A stretch of DNA of 64,000 bases, taken from assembly GCA_003963305.1 (NCBI GenBank), contig RXJR01000034.1, forward strand, positions 35,090-99,089, written 5' to 3'. Under the pieces are notes generated by a model. That model searched no databases and had not been told where the DNA came from. It saw nothing but the letters and a program-made list of their open reading frames with translations. Shown one piece after another: positions 26,020 through 34,189 of this stretch (position 1 is the stretch's first letter; each line of letters begins with the position of its first letter). The translations under genes were made by a program, and so were the position numbers. Source of the stretch: Candidatus Melainabacteria bacterium (GTDB lineage: Bacteria; Cyanobacteriota; Vampirovibrionia; Obscuribacterales; Obscuribacteraceae).

Positions 26020-26523
26020 ATGCAAAGAGCGATTGACATAGCTAATGCCATCATTCTTCTGGGCGTGAAGAATCAGCTTCCCGTTTCACAGACGAAACTT
26101 CAGAAGCTTCTCTACTATGCTCAAGGGTACTACCTTGCCTTTGAGGACGAGCCCTTACTTGACGGTGAGTTTAAAAAATGGCCTTTTGGTCCTGTCCACA
26201 TTCCTGTTTATGAACAATTCAAACTGTATCCCGGCAGTTGTTTGACACAACCTAGCCCTAAAGGTGGATTGTGTGTTGATGATACAATAAGCCAGTTTCT
26301 CCAGGCAATTTGGAAGAAATATGGCAGCTTTAGCGCTTCTAGATTGTCGGATATGTCTCATCGTGAGGCGCCGTGGATTGAAGCTCAAATGTATGATGTG
26401 ATTCCAAACACGTCTATTCATAACTACTTTAAGTGGGTTGTTAGTGAAGGACAAAGAAGAAAAAGTCAGCAAAGTGGACGGCAACTCGCTGAAAAAGCAG
26501 TTGCCGGCGGAACCACAGGCTAG
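26020..26523 (+). CDS. Panacea-domain (DUF4065/SocA-like) antitoxin-type protein
   Basis: 167 residues. The N-terminus (IDIANAIILLGVKNQLPVSQ, TKLQKLLYYAQGYYL) and KWPFGPVHIPVYEQFK are the hallmarks of the Panacea domain (DUF4065, SocA/GepA-like), found as the antitoxin half of PanAT toxin-antitoxin pairs and as a regulator in phages. The helical bundle is complete. The following gene begins inside its last 80 bases, so the two are translationally linked. A toxin-neutralising role for the downstream membrane protein is the natural reading. Confidence 0.75.
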   Translation: MQRAIDIANAIILLGVKNQLPVSQTKLQKLLYYAQGYYLAFEDEPLLDGEFKKWPFGPVHIPVYEQFKLYPGSCLTQPSPKGGLCVDDTISQFLQAIWKKYGSFSASRLSDMSHREAPWIEAQMYDVIPNTSIHNYFKWVVSEGQRRKSQQSGRQLAEKAVAGGTTG

Positions 26524-27151
26524 GAGTCAACGAAAAGCGGAGTTGATTGAAGATGCCGCTGATGGTAACGCAGCGGATGATACATCTTCGTCGGGAGATG
26601 AAAAAGTAGGTTTAGCGCCGGCTCCAAAGACGTACGATCCTGATCTGCAGCGTTATGAATACTTAGATGTTCACATCTCTGCTTTGCGAGAAGACACTCA
26701 AACAAGAAAAGATCTGTTGAGGCAATTATCAACTTTGCTCAAAGTCTGGCTTTGTTTCGTGGCAGTTATCGTGATACTGGATGGGTGCAATGCAAGCACA
26801 GCAAACTGGAATTGGGCTGGCAAAATTCTTGATCAATCGTTCAACTGGCATTTTGTGTGGGGCGGCTTTAAACTCTCTGATAACAAACTCATTGCGGTTT
26901 GTGGTACGACCACGCTTGCTGTGGTAGCGATCATGCATACGGTTGCAAAATATTTCTTTGCTGTTCATCAAAAGCAGCCAGGAGCAGGTATCGATAGTGT
27001 TCTTATCGGTGCAAAGAAGAAAAAGGAAAAAGAAGAAACAAAGGATAAGAAAGAGGATACTGATACTGATTCACCAGAATTAGTAAAGTTTGGAAAGATC
27101 ATCGCAAACGAAATTCTTGATGCTATACAGGAAAAGAACTCCGGCAAATAA
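26438..27151 (+). CDS. Two-TM membrane protein, probable toxin/effector partner of the Panacea protein
   Basis: 237 residues from a TTG (a GTG lies two codons on); the start overlaps the Panacea gene by 80 or more bases and is uncertain. The first 95 residues are polar and acidic. Two hydrophobic helices follow, LLKVWLCFVAVIVILDG near residue 110 and LIAVCGTTTLAVVAIMHTVA near 160, then a Lys-rich cytoplasmic tail (GAKKKKEKEETKDKKED). Proteins with two helices and a charged tail next to Panacea antitoxins act on membranes in known PanAT pairs. The membrane toxin role is inferred. Confidence 0.6.
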   Translation: MLVKDKEEKVSKVDGNSLKKQLPAEPQARSQRKAELIEDAADGNAADDTSSSGDEKVGLAPAPKTYDPDLQRYEYLDVHISALREDTQTRKDLLRQLSTLLKVWLCFVAVIVILDGCNASTANWNWAGKILDQSFNWHFVWGGFKLSDNKLIAVCGTTTLAVVAIMHTVAKYFFAVHQKQPGAGIDSVLIGAKKKKEKEETKDKKEDTDTDSPELVKFGKIIANEILDAIQEKNSGK

Positions 27152-27300
27152 GCATAAGCAGGTGAAAGCACAACTCGTGCCGTCTCATCTTCTCGCTTAC
27201 AGCCGAAATTTTCGATGCAGCGTGTTCGTAGACATTTGCAGCCTTGCCGAGTAACTCTGAATCTTTTGCTATAGTCCCGATGTTTGATGGGCGGATGCGG

Positions 27301-27737
27301 CTAAGGCAACGCTTTCGCCCGCAAGTTCGGCGCCGCGACTGCGACAATTGCGCCCGGCAACACATCATGTCCGACAAACTTGCCTAGGTCATGCGCATCC
27401 ATTCTGCTTCCATGATCAATTCCGGCAGTAAGAATGTGCTCGATATCGTGGCTCGTCTTCTGCGCGTCACGAACGACGCCGCTCATATCGCCGCGCGCGG
27501 CATGGTCGCCTATGTATTCACCAGCGGCTTCTGTCGCTGACAGAACACTTTTGACGGTTCTGCCGGTCTCATCTACAGCCCTATGGAGAGTCTCGCCGGG
27601 ACTCGATACAGCCTGAGCAACGGCTTTTGCGCCTTCATTGACCGCATTGCCAAATCCCTCGCCGACTCCAGCGGTGAAATCCTGAGCGTGCTTGATGAAT
27701 GCAGACGGTGGACCTCAGATCCCGTGAAGTTCGGCAT
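27301..27737 (-). pseudogene. Broken toxin-like gene with GxGEG N-terminus
   Basis: On the minus strand an ATG at 27737 opens a frame (MPNFTGSEVHRLH) that within about 45 bases must shift to the frame giving FTAGVGEGFGNAVNEGAKAV and running to a TAG at 27301-27303. The joined product would be about 140 residues, with the GVGEG motif shared by the deaminase toxin and the 288-aa protein. It stops without an effector domain. A frameshift near 27695-27720 and loss of the 3' part make it look like a decayed polymorphic toxin. The frameshift position is approximate. Confidence 0.5.
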
Positions 27738-27901
27738 GGAGGCGAGGCTGATTGACTGATGAGCTATGTTCTGGTCTGACTGGCTCGACTGCCCGCATAT
27801 CGCGTTCCTCTGGGATATGCAGTCAATTTAGCCTTCAAATTTGGCAGAGTCTGGGCAAATCAGGGGGTGTAAAATAGCTGGACTTATCGAGGGAGTTCGC
27901 C
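27738..27901. other. Leader region of the GYTKKDGT operon
   Basis: About 160 bases between the broken gene and the secreted repeat protein. A TAAAAT box at 27869 is a candidate -10, and GAGGGAG lies before the ATG at 27902. No hairpin of note. Confidence 0.35.
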
Positions 27902-28123
27902 ATGAAAAATTTACTGCTGCTGTTCGTGATTTTAGCTGTCACCACCGGTAGTGCTTTCGCCAAAGAAGTGAAAGTCAGCGGCTATACCAAAAAGGACGGC
28001 ACAAAAGTCGAAGGCTACACCAAAACCGTCAAAGATAAGGACGCTGACACGGTCGAGGTAAAGGGATACACAAAGAAGGATGGAACAGACGTAAAAGGGT
28101 ATACGCGAAAAAAGGTGAAGTAA
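27902..28123 (+). CDS. Small secreted protein with GYTKKDGT repeats
   Basis: 73 residues with GAGGGAG before the ATG. A signal peptide (MKNLLLLFVILAVTTGSAFA) is followed by three copies of a short repeat, with the core VxGYTKKDGTxVxGYT. The same 'GYxRKDGTxVxGYxR' repeat occurs at the ends of many secreted bacterial proteins. It is Lys-rich and may bind DNA, cell wall or another anionic partner. The stop TAA is directly followed by the TTG of the next gene, which suggests a single operon with the S1/P1 nuclease. Confidence 0.65.
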   Translation: MKNLLLLFVILAVTTGSAFAKEVKVSGYTKKDGTKVEGYTKTVKDKDADTVEVKGYTKKDGTDVKGYTRKKVK

Positions 28124-28714
28124 TTGGCGGTCGATTCATTAGGAATTCCTGTTCTCGGTTGGTTATGGGGATGGCTTAAGAGTTACTGGCCAAGCCCAGT
28201 AGACATTATTTGTCGCGAGAGGCTCGAACAGGATGGTATTCAGCTAAACTTCGCTCTAAAGAATCTGGGCAACGTACCCATAAAAGACTACGCATTGACT
28301 GTCACCATACCCGAGGAAATGTATCAACTTTACCGCTCGAAGAATAGGCGAGGTGAGACAAGCAGCGGGTATGTATCCGTGTCATTTGCGGGACCGTATG
28401 CTTCACCATGGCTCGTCGGCGGCGAACAAAAACCTTCAACCTCTGAAGATAAACCGTTATTGCCTGCGGGTCCGTCCATTGTGGTCGCAGCTATGGAGTT
28501 TCACACAAGAATAAAGTCGAGAGGCGACGTAGTCGAAGTTCTGTGCAAGCATCCGATTAAGCTTGAGTTTTGGGGCGGATTTGGACGAAGGCAAACAACC
28601 ACCTTTTTCTTTAGACAAACTGATAATGGCCTCAAATGCTTGCAATCATCGAAGCCCTTTACCTACGAACAGAAGCAGATCACACTGAAGCCCAAAGAAC
28701 CAAAGGGGGGTTAG
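28124..28714 (+). CDS. Unknown 196-aa protein, possibly membrane-linked
   Basis: 196 residues from a TTG that abuts the preceding stop; AAGGTG lies just upstream. The N-terminus (IPVLGWLWGWLKSYW) is hydrophobic and aromatic, perhaps a short membrane anchor. The body is beta-like (IQLNFALKNLGNVPIKDYAL, VVEVLCKHPIKLEFWGGFGR), suggesting an immunoglobulin-like or C2-like fold. Located between the GYTKKDGT gene and the nuclease, two bases from the latter's start. No family recognised. Confidence 0.5.
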   Translation: MAVDSLGIPVLGWLWGWLKSYWPSPVDIICRERLEQDGIQLNFALKNLGNVPIKDYALTVTIPEEMYQLYRSKNRRGETSSGYVSVSFAGPYASPWLVGGEQKPSTSEDKPLLPAGPSIVVAAMEFHTRIKSRGDVVEVLCKHPIKLEFWGGFGRRQTTTFFFRQTDNGLKCLQSSKPFTYEQKQITLKPKEPKGG

Positions 28715-28716
28715 AC

Positions 28717-29568
28717 ATGCGTTCCAATTTAAGTCTGCTTGTGGTAATCATTTGTATAGGGTCCTTTACTGGCATACCGGCTCTTTCTTGGTACGACTTC
28801 GGTCACGAGGCGGTTGCAACTATTGCATGGAACAAGCTGAATCCAACAACCAAAGAGCGAGTGATGACGCTTCTTTCGAAAAATCCGTACTACTTGAAGT
28901 GGGTCGCTGCGGTTCCGGCAGGAACACCAGAATCAGAGAAAAATCTTTTGATCTTTGCGCAATCTGCGACATGGGCTGATGCGATCAAGAAAGACCCAGC
29001 CTATCATGCGGACGGAGCTGAAGGCGGTAACAAGCCTGACGGACCAGCCTGTGCTGAAAACATCGGGTATTCCGACAAACGAATGCACAAGTACTGGCAC
29101 TACGATGACACGCCATTTTCGCCGGACCATACTCCGCTGCCACCACATGCAACACCTAATGCGCAAACGCAGATCGCTGAATTCAGAAGAGTGCTCGCCT
29201 CGGATGCTCCAGATGAACTGAAATCATATGATCTGGTTTGGCTAATCCATTTGATCGGCGACGTACATCAACCGCTGCATTGTGTCACTCGTGTCATTCA
29301 TGATGATCCGCACGGCGACAAAGGCGGCAACGACTGCAAACTAGTCGGCAAGCCCGATAACATCCATTCCGTTTGGGATGGAATTGTGGGTGATGCGCGT
29401 GAGCTTCAACCCGCCGTCGAGTTCGGAAAGAGCCTTCCAGATGCGCCTAACAATGGTCCCTTCGGGATGACCGAAAAGTACAAGCAGCAAGCTCGAAAAA
29501 TCGGCGAAGAAAGAGTTGAGCTTGCTGGCACAAGATTGGCTAGTCTGTTGAACACGGAACTAAGATAA
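28717..29568 (+). CDS. Secreted S1/P1-type nuclease
   Basis: 283 residues. ATG at 28717 chosen because it yields a signal peptide (MRSNLSLLVVIICIGSF) ending before SWYDFGHEAVATIA; mature S1/P1 nucleases begin with Trp and keep an early 'GH', both zinc ligands. YWHYDDTPF, then LIHLIGDVHQPLHCVTR near residue 181 and SVWDGIV complete the phospholipase C/P1 zinc-site pattern, with a GGND motif between. Such enzymes cut single-stranded DNA and RNA and remove 3'-phosphates outside the cell. It ends a three-gene operon; a nutrient-scavenging or anti-competitor role is possible. All key residues seem present. Confidence 0.85.
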   Translation: MRSNLSLLVVIICIGSFTGIPALSWYDFGHEAVATIAWNKLNPTTKERVMTLLSKNPYYLKWVAAVPAGTPESEKNLLIFAQSATWADAIKKDPAYHADGAEGGNKPDGPACAENIGYSDKRMHKYWHYDDTPFSPDHTPLPPHATPNAQTQIAEFRRVLASDAPDELKSYDLVWLIHLIGDVHQPLHCVTRVIHDDPHGDKGGNDCKLVGKPDNIHSVWDGIVGDARELQPAVEFGKSLPDAPNNGPFGMTEKYKQQARKIGEERVELAGTRLASLLNTELR

Positions 29569-29587
29569 TTTCAATTCTCCTACTGGA

Positions 29588-30871
29588 ATGCAAGAGACGA
29601 TGCAAAATATGCAACCAACGAAACTAAAATCATTGAAGCTGGAGCAATGGCGTCAGTTCGAAAACATAGAATTGGAATTCTCTGACAGAGTTACCATCAT
29701 CACTGGCAAAAATGGAAGCGGTAAAACATCGATTGGATCTGTGCTTGCAAAAACGTTTTCGCTAGAATGGCCACTTAAATTTGTATCTTCTCCGGAACTG
29801 AATCAGGATGGCGGAGTTATTTACAAGACATCTGCTAACAGCTCAGTAGAAGAGATCAGTAACTCGCGCTCGTACATAGGAGAATTGGCTTATATCGGTG
29901 GATTCACTCGCCGGATCACAACGGACATCAAGGTTGATGGAGAATATTCGATTCTAATTGAGCATGCTTCTCCTATACACGGGTTATACGTTCCCGCTCA
30001 CCGTCCGCAGTTTAGGTACATGAAGATAGGCACCACGCGTCTTGGACTTCAACTACCTGAAGGCATCTATGCGAACTATCAGAATTCATACAGAGCAGAG
30101 TATATTCCGACCAACACACCTAAAGTACCGTCGAATTCAATCATCAAGGAGACGCTGTTGTCGTGGGCGATCTTCGGCTACGGCAATAAGGTGATGCGTC
30201 CTAATGTACAACTTTCTGAATTGTACGAAGGTTTCGAAGCTGTTTTACGGCACCTTCTTCCAGAGCATTTAAGATTCGAAAAATTGGAGATTAGGTCTCC
30301 TGAAGTAGTTTTAAAAACAGAGTTTGGCGAATTTTCGCTCGATGCTGTTTCTGGAGGGATCGGAAGTACCATTGAACTTGGCTGGCAGATATTTATAAAC
30401 AGATTTTTTGATAAAGTCTCTGTTGTTGTTATCGATGAGCCAGAAAATCATTTGCATCCAGAGATGCAGCAGCAGTTGTTGCCAAAACTTTTGCAAGCTT
30501 TTCCTGAAATACAGTTTGTGATAGCAACACATAGTCCATTAATAGTTACTTCTATCGAAGGTGCGCGGATCTATGTGCTTGACTTTGGTTTCAACGGAAG
30601 AGTGAGAAGCAAACTTGTGGACAGTAGTAATGCTGGAACGGTAAACGAGACACTTCGCGATATTCTCGGACTGCCCTTTACGATGCCGATCTGGGCTGCA
30701 GCGAAAATCCAAGCAATTGTAGATAGAAGGAGCACCGAAGGATTTTCCGAGGAAATATTTGAATCTTTGAGGAACGAATTAGTTGAAGTAGGACTTGAGG
30801 AATATGCTCCAACAGCTATTTCAGACCTTCTTGAAGAATTCCACAAATCTCGGTCGTCGGGTGACAAGTGA
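29588..30871 (+). CDS. AAA/ABC-type ATPase of a Septu-like (PtuA-like) pair
   Basis: 427 residues. Walker A at about residues 38-48 (ITGKNGSGKTS), ABC-signature region near 255 (DAVSGGIGSTIELG) and Walker B near 280 (VVVIDEPENHLHPEMQQQLL), followed by the switch His in VIATHSPLIV. This is the SMC/OLD-like ATPase fold (AAA_21). The next gene, an HNH nuclease, begins inside its stop (GTGA). An ATPase plus HNH pair is the content of the type I Septu phage-defence system (PtuA/PtuB); the ATPase senses or restrains the nuclease. I call it Septu-like from architecture; the subtype was not tested. Confidence 0.75.
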   Translation: MQETMQNMQPTKLKSLKLEQWRQFENIELEFSDRVTIITGKNGSGKTSIGSVLAKTFSLEWPLKFVSSPELNQDGGVIYKTSANSSVEEISNSRSYIGELAYIGGFTRRITTDIKVDGEYSILIEHASPIHGLYVPAHRPQFRYMKIGTTRLGLQLPEGIYANYQNSYRAEYIPTNTPKVPSNSIIKETLLSWAIFGYGNKVMRPNVQLSELYEGFEAVLRHLLPEHLRFEKLEIRSPEVVLKTEFGEFSLDAVSGGIGSTIELGWQIFINRFFDKVSVVVIDEPENHLHPEMQQQLLPKLLQAFPEIQFVIATHSPLIVTSIEGARIYVLDFGFNGRVRSKLVDSSNAGTVNETLRDILGLPFTMPIWAAAKIQAIVDRRSTEGFSEEIFESLRNELVEVGLEEYAPTAISDLLEEFHKSRSSGDK

Positions 30872-31527
30872 TCAAAATTATAAAAATTCAAGAGCCTGAG
30901 ATCTTAGTGAGGCACAAGGCAAGATGGACCGAGCAGGTTGTAAGAGCCACCAATAACAAAGCAGCTCGGCGATATGTGACCTCGATTTTTACTCGACACT
31001 CTGAAATTAAGGAAGCTATTGTCGCCGAAGCTTTCAAAAAGTGCGTATATTGCGAAATTAAAATGAGAGGGGCGCATCGGGGGGAGATTGACCATATAGT
31101 GCCTCTGAGCGTCAACAGAGAATTGGCGTTTGAGTGGACCAATTTGGTTCTTGCTTGCACCTTTTGTAATGGCAATAAAGGCTCTACCGTGTCGCCTCTT
31201 CTCATCAATCCCACAGTGGATGACCCGCCTGACCACCTTGCTTTCGACGGGCATTATATCCGTCCACGGTTTGGCAGTTTAAAAGGCGAATTTACTCGGA
31301 ATGAGCTGGACCTGAATAGAACCGATCTAATCGAGAAACGTCAAGAAAGGTTAGATTCTATAATTCAGACATGCCTCAAAATATCCAAGGAAACAGAGCA
31401 AGATCTTCGCAACTCTGGTCTGAAATGCCTGAGGAGAGAAGTTGAGAGACACCAAGAATATTGTCTGATGACCACGCAATTCATGGACCGGCTCTGGACA
31501 GAGCTGACACGTCAATCCGTTCCTTAA
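30868..31527 (+). CDS. HNH endonuclease of a Septu-like (PtuB-like) pair
   Basis: 219 residues from a GTG that overlaps the ATPase stop by four bases. The HNH core is CVYCEIKMRG near residue 58, EIDHIVPLSVNRELAF near 74 with the catalytic His, and CTFCNGNKGS near 96, giving four zinc Cys. The N- and C-terminal parts are helical. In Septu the nuclease cuts nucleic acid on infection after ATP depletion relieves the ATPase complex; here that is inference from gene order. It converges with the AlbA_2 gene 15 bases downstream. Confidence 0.8.
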   Translation: MIKIIKIQEPEILVRHKARWTEQVVRATNNKAARRYVTSIFTRHSEIKEAIVAEAFKKCVYCEIKMRGAHRGEIDHIVPLSVNRELAFEWTNLVLACTFCNGNKGSTVSPLLINPTVDDPPDHLAFDGHYIRPRFGSLKGEFTRNELDLNRTDLIEKRQERLDSIIQTCLKISKETEQDLRNSGLKCLRREVERHQEYCLMTTQFMDRLWTELTRQSVP

Positions 31528-31541
31528 ACAGAAACGGCTAT

Positions 31542-32750
31542 TTAGTCTTGGCAGTATATCCAATCTTTCGGAACACGTTCATTGCCTTCGTAGCTAGCCG
31601 CTGTTGACCAGCCGCAGGAGTTCCAAATCCCTTCAATTAGCGGTTTGACGAATTTCGCGATTGGTTCAGTTTCCTGCCAATCCCGAATAAGTATTTCAGG
31701 AAGTTGCAATATCTGCCTGTCGATGTATTTGTCCAATTTGTCTTCAATTACGGTATTCGATCGGAAGTGCAGTGAATAGCCCTGCGCATTTATAATAGTG
31801 GCTGATAATAGTACTGGTAGCTGTACGTTCTGCTTCTTCAGCAAATTGACGTAATCGTCCAGAGACCTGATCAAGCCTTCTTCTAGTGGGTCTATCCGCC
31901 AAAATCTCTCATTATGAGGGTTGCGAAAGATATACGTACTTACTGCTTCTATGACGCCGGAACGTCCGAGGTGAAGATATCCAAGCGAAGTATAATCACG
32001 CTTTTTGAACGTCATAATTCCGTCGACTGTGTACCGATGGTCGACACCTGTAAGTCCTGGTGGGCCTGCTAATTCTAGATATTCGGACCACTCAGTTAAA
32101 CTTCGGTTGCGCTCAGGATTATCAAAGCCGATTGGTATTAAATGCAGTGCTAGAATCGGCCCTTGATGTAAGATTTGGTAACCGGAGTTGTTAGCCAAAG
32201 TGCTCACTCTCTCATCTCTTAGTTGTCTAGCACGTTTCAGATTTGCATCTGCAAACAACAGCGCAGTTTGTATTTCTAGATAAGTCATTACGTGCCTACT
32301 TGCTTGAACCCTCTTGTAGAATCGGTAGTCATCAAATGCAACAACTTGGTGGGCTCCGTAAATGCTTTGAGGCAATCTTAATACGAGAGCGACTCTACCG
32401 CAGGTTAGCTCAATCGTCCGGCAATCCCATCCGTGAATTCGAGGTTCAATACCATTATCAATTAATTGTTTCCAGTGTCTGCTCTCGCTGTCCCAATTTT
32501 TTAATTCAATTCCAAAAACGCTCGTCGGCTTGCCGCTTTTTCGATCTTCACCGATTCCGTATACAATGTCACCGCCACCGCCATTCACCATTGCACAAAT
32601 GTCTTTCAAAAATTCGTGCTTTGCGTCGTTATGTTTTTCTGGAAGCTGCTGCTTGTATTCGATTTTTGAATTTTCTGAGATACTCAGAGATATGAGCAGT
32701 TGCAAATCTGCTTCAGACAATGTTTGTAATGATTTTCCTACTAAATCCAT
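31542..32750 (-). CDS. AlbA_2 (Schlafen-like) domain protein
   Basis: 402 residues. The N-terminus holds the AlbA_2/Schlafen-type domain: IEYKQQLPEKHNDAKHEFLK, DICAMVNGGGGDIVYGIGED, then a beta-rich end with FYKRVQASRHVMTYLEI. The 'E.K......' and 'A.aNt.GG.i..Gv.d' pattern is clear. The remaining about 220 residues look alpha/beta and are unrecognised. Such proteins act as RNA/DNA-binding or nuclease-type factors, often in defence islands beside HNH and AAA genes. Here it is convergent with the Septu-like pair, so a linked but independent role is likely. Confidence 0.7.
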   Translation of the reverse strand: MDLVGKSLQTLSEADLQLLISLSISENSKIEYKQQLPEKHNDAKHEFLKDICAMVNGGGGDIVYGIGEDRKSGKPTSVFGIELKNWDSESRHWKQLIDNGIEPRIHGWDCRTIELTCGRVALVLRLPQSIYGAHQVVAFDDYRFYKRVQASRHVMTYLEIQTALLFADANLKRARQLRDERVSTLANNSGYQILHQGPILALHLIPIGFDNPERNRSLTEWSEYLELAGPPGLTGVDHRYTVDGIMTFKKRDYTSLGYLHLGRSGVIEAVSTYIFRNPHNERFWRIDPLEEGLIRSLDDYVNLLKKQNVQLPVLLSATIINAQGYSLHFRSNTVIEDKLDKYIDRQILQLPEILIRDWQETEPIAKFVKPLIEGIWNSCGWSTAASYEGNERVPKDWIYCQD

Positions 32751-32866
32751 TGTCCGATGCCTTTAACTGCAGTTCTCTGAGTTCAATTGTCTATTTTGAT
32801 TTGAGTGGAGTCAATTTCCTGTCTATCGGCGGCACCAGCATAACTAAGACATCATTTGTTAGCGAT

Positions 32867-34189
32867 TTACTCCTCTTCGTCATCTGGTTCGTCTTCTTCG
32901 CTTTCGTAGGGCTCCGGCGGGGGTTCTAACTCATTTAAGAGAGGAGTGTCCAGGGTATGCTGCTCGAAGATACGATCGTCAAAAGCGCTCATAATCCATA
33001 GTCCGTTGTCCGTTGTCACCAAAATGATGTTCCTGTATTGATGTGACTGCGGGAACGTGCGTATTGAGATCGCAGGCTCTCGAAGTAAATTCACAATGCC
33101 TTGTGGGGTGAGCACATCAACGGCATCGAAAGTCTGAATGGTCAATGCTTCAAGCGTGGGTAGCGGTTGACTGCTAACGATATCCTGAAAATCGTTAAAG
33201 TCGTTGCTTTCTTTTGCAACTTTGCTAACTCTCATGATTTCTGGTCGGCCGATAATCGGCTTCGGGTCAGATCCCTTCGTATAACTGACCCTTGTTCGTG
33301 TAATTTCGCCATTATCCATCACGCCGTAAAACAGCTGACCTGCGTTGAAAGAGTATCTTAAACGTGCGGTATCAACCTTCGGCACGGTAATATTTTTTTC
33401 GAGCTTCCGTTGAAGATCCCATATTGAGCCAACATAAGGGTTGTCTTGAATCTCGGCCATTACGGTTGTCTCGCGTTCAATCGATAGTTTCTTTGGTGTT
33501 CCTTTTACGCCTCTGAACATATTTGGCTGTTCGAAACTTTCGTAATTAACCAAATCGAATTTGCACCAAGTCGTCGCATAGGATTTGCTCACGTTAGGAT
33601 GTTGCCTGAATGCCTTTCTAGTAGCGGAGTCGAAGTCTTCGTAGGCTGTGTGTAAGCCATCACTACCGCAGGACAGGTTGACCGTAGCATACTGAGCGCT
33701 GGTGTGTATTATTTTAAGGTCGTGCCGTTTCTTCGATGATGAGAACTCGATTGTTTTGCCTTTCCAGCTTCCACGCGCATGGAATAGCCCTTTATCAGTT
33801 CCCACATAGATCTCACCATTGTAGACGGCGCAATCCAGCATTGCGTTAAATGTATTGTTTCGCAATGACACAATCAATTCTGGTGTTAGGGATTCAAGTT
33901 CAAATTCAATCGGCGTATCGCTGCAGTCTCCGATTGCCGTTTTCATCAAGGCGTTGTATCCCTCATTCCACAGCAGTGATCGCGTTTGTTTGTTTGCAAG
34001 CCAATCTGAGCGAATGAATAACCACTCGTAAAACGGAATTCTATTTTTAAATCGAGAGCGTAGATTTTTTGATATTTGGCTCAAGTTGATGAAACGAATT
34101 TGTTTGTTTTGCTCAAAGATGATTAATCGGCCCATATACATGTAAGCCTGTTCAAATTCACCTTTGATGAACAACTTCGCTATTTTCAT
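32867..34189 (-). CDS. Unrecognised 440-aa protein with propeller-like repeats and acidic tail
   Basis: 440 residues from the ATG that overlaps the upstream stop (ATGA). Residues 1-70 are helical and basic (MKIAKLFIKGEFEQAYMYMG). From about residue 110, segments such as CAVYNGEIYVGTDKGLFHAR and NIILVTTDNGLWIMSAFDDR look like beta-propeller blades ('Y.GT..GL'). The last ten residues are acidic (EEDEPDDEEE). No enzymatic motif is seen. It is coupled to the 149-aa gene and borders the defence-type genes, so it may be the sensor or effector of an undescribed two-gene system. This is an inference. Confidence 0.5.
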   Translation of the reverse strand: MKIAKLFIKGEFEQAYMYMGRLIIFEQNKQIRFINLSQISKNLRSRFKNRIPFYEWLFIRSDWLANKQTRSLLWNEGYNALMKTAIGDCSDTPIEFELESLTPELIVSLRNNTFNAMLDCAVYNGEIYVGTDKGLFHARGSWKGKTIEFSSSKKRHDLKIIHTSAQYATVNLSCGSDGLHTAYEDFDSATRKAFRQHPNVSKSYATTWCKFDLVNYESFEQPNMFRGVKGTPKKLSIERETTVMAEIQDNPYVGSIWDLQRKLEKNITVPKVDTARLRYSFNAGQLFYGVMDNGEITRTRVSYTKGSDPKPIIGRPEIMRVSKVAKESNDFNDFQDIVSSQPLPTLEALTIQTFDAVDVLTPQGIVNLLREPAISIRTFPQSHQYRNIILVTTDNGLWIMSAFDDRIFEQHTLDTPLLNELEPPPEPYESEEDEPDDEEE

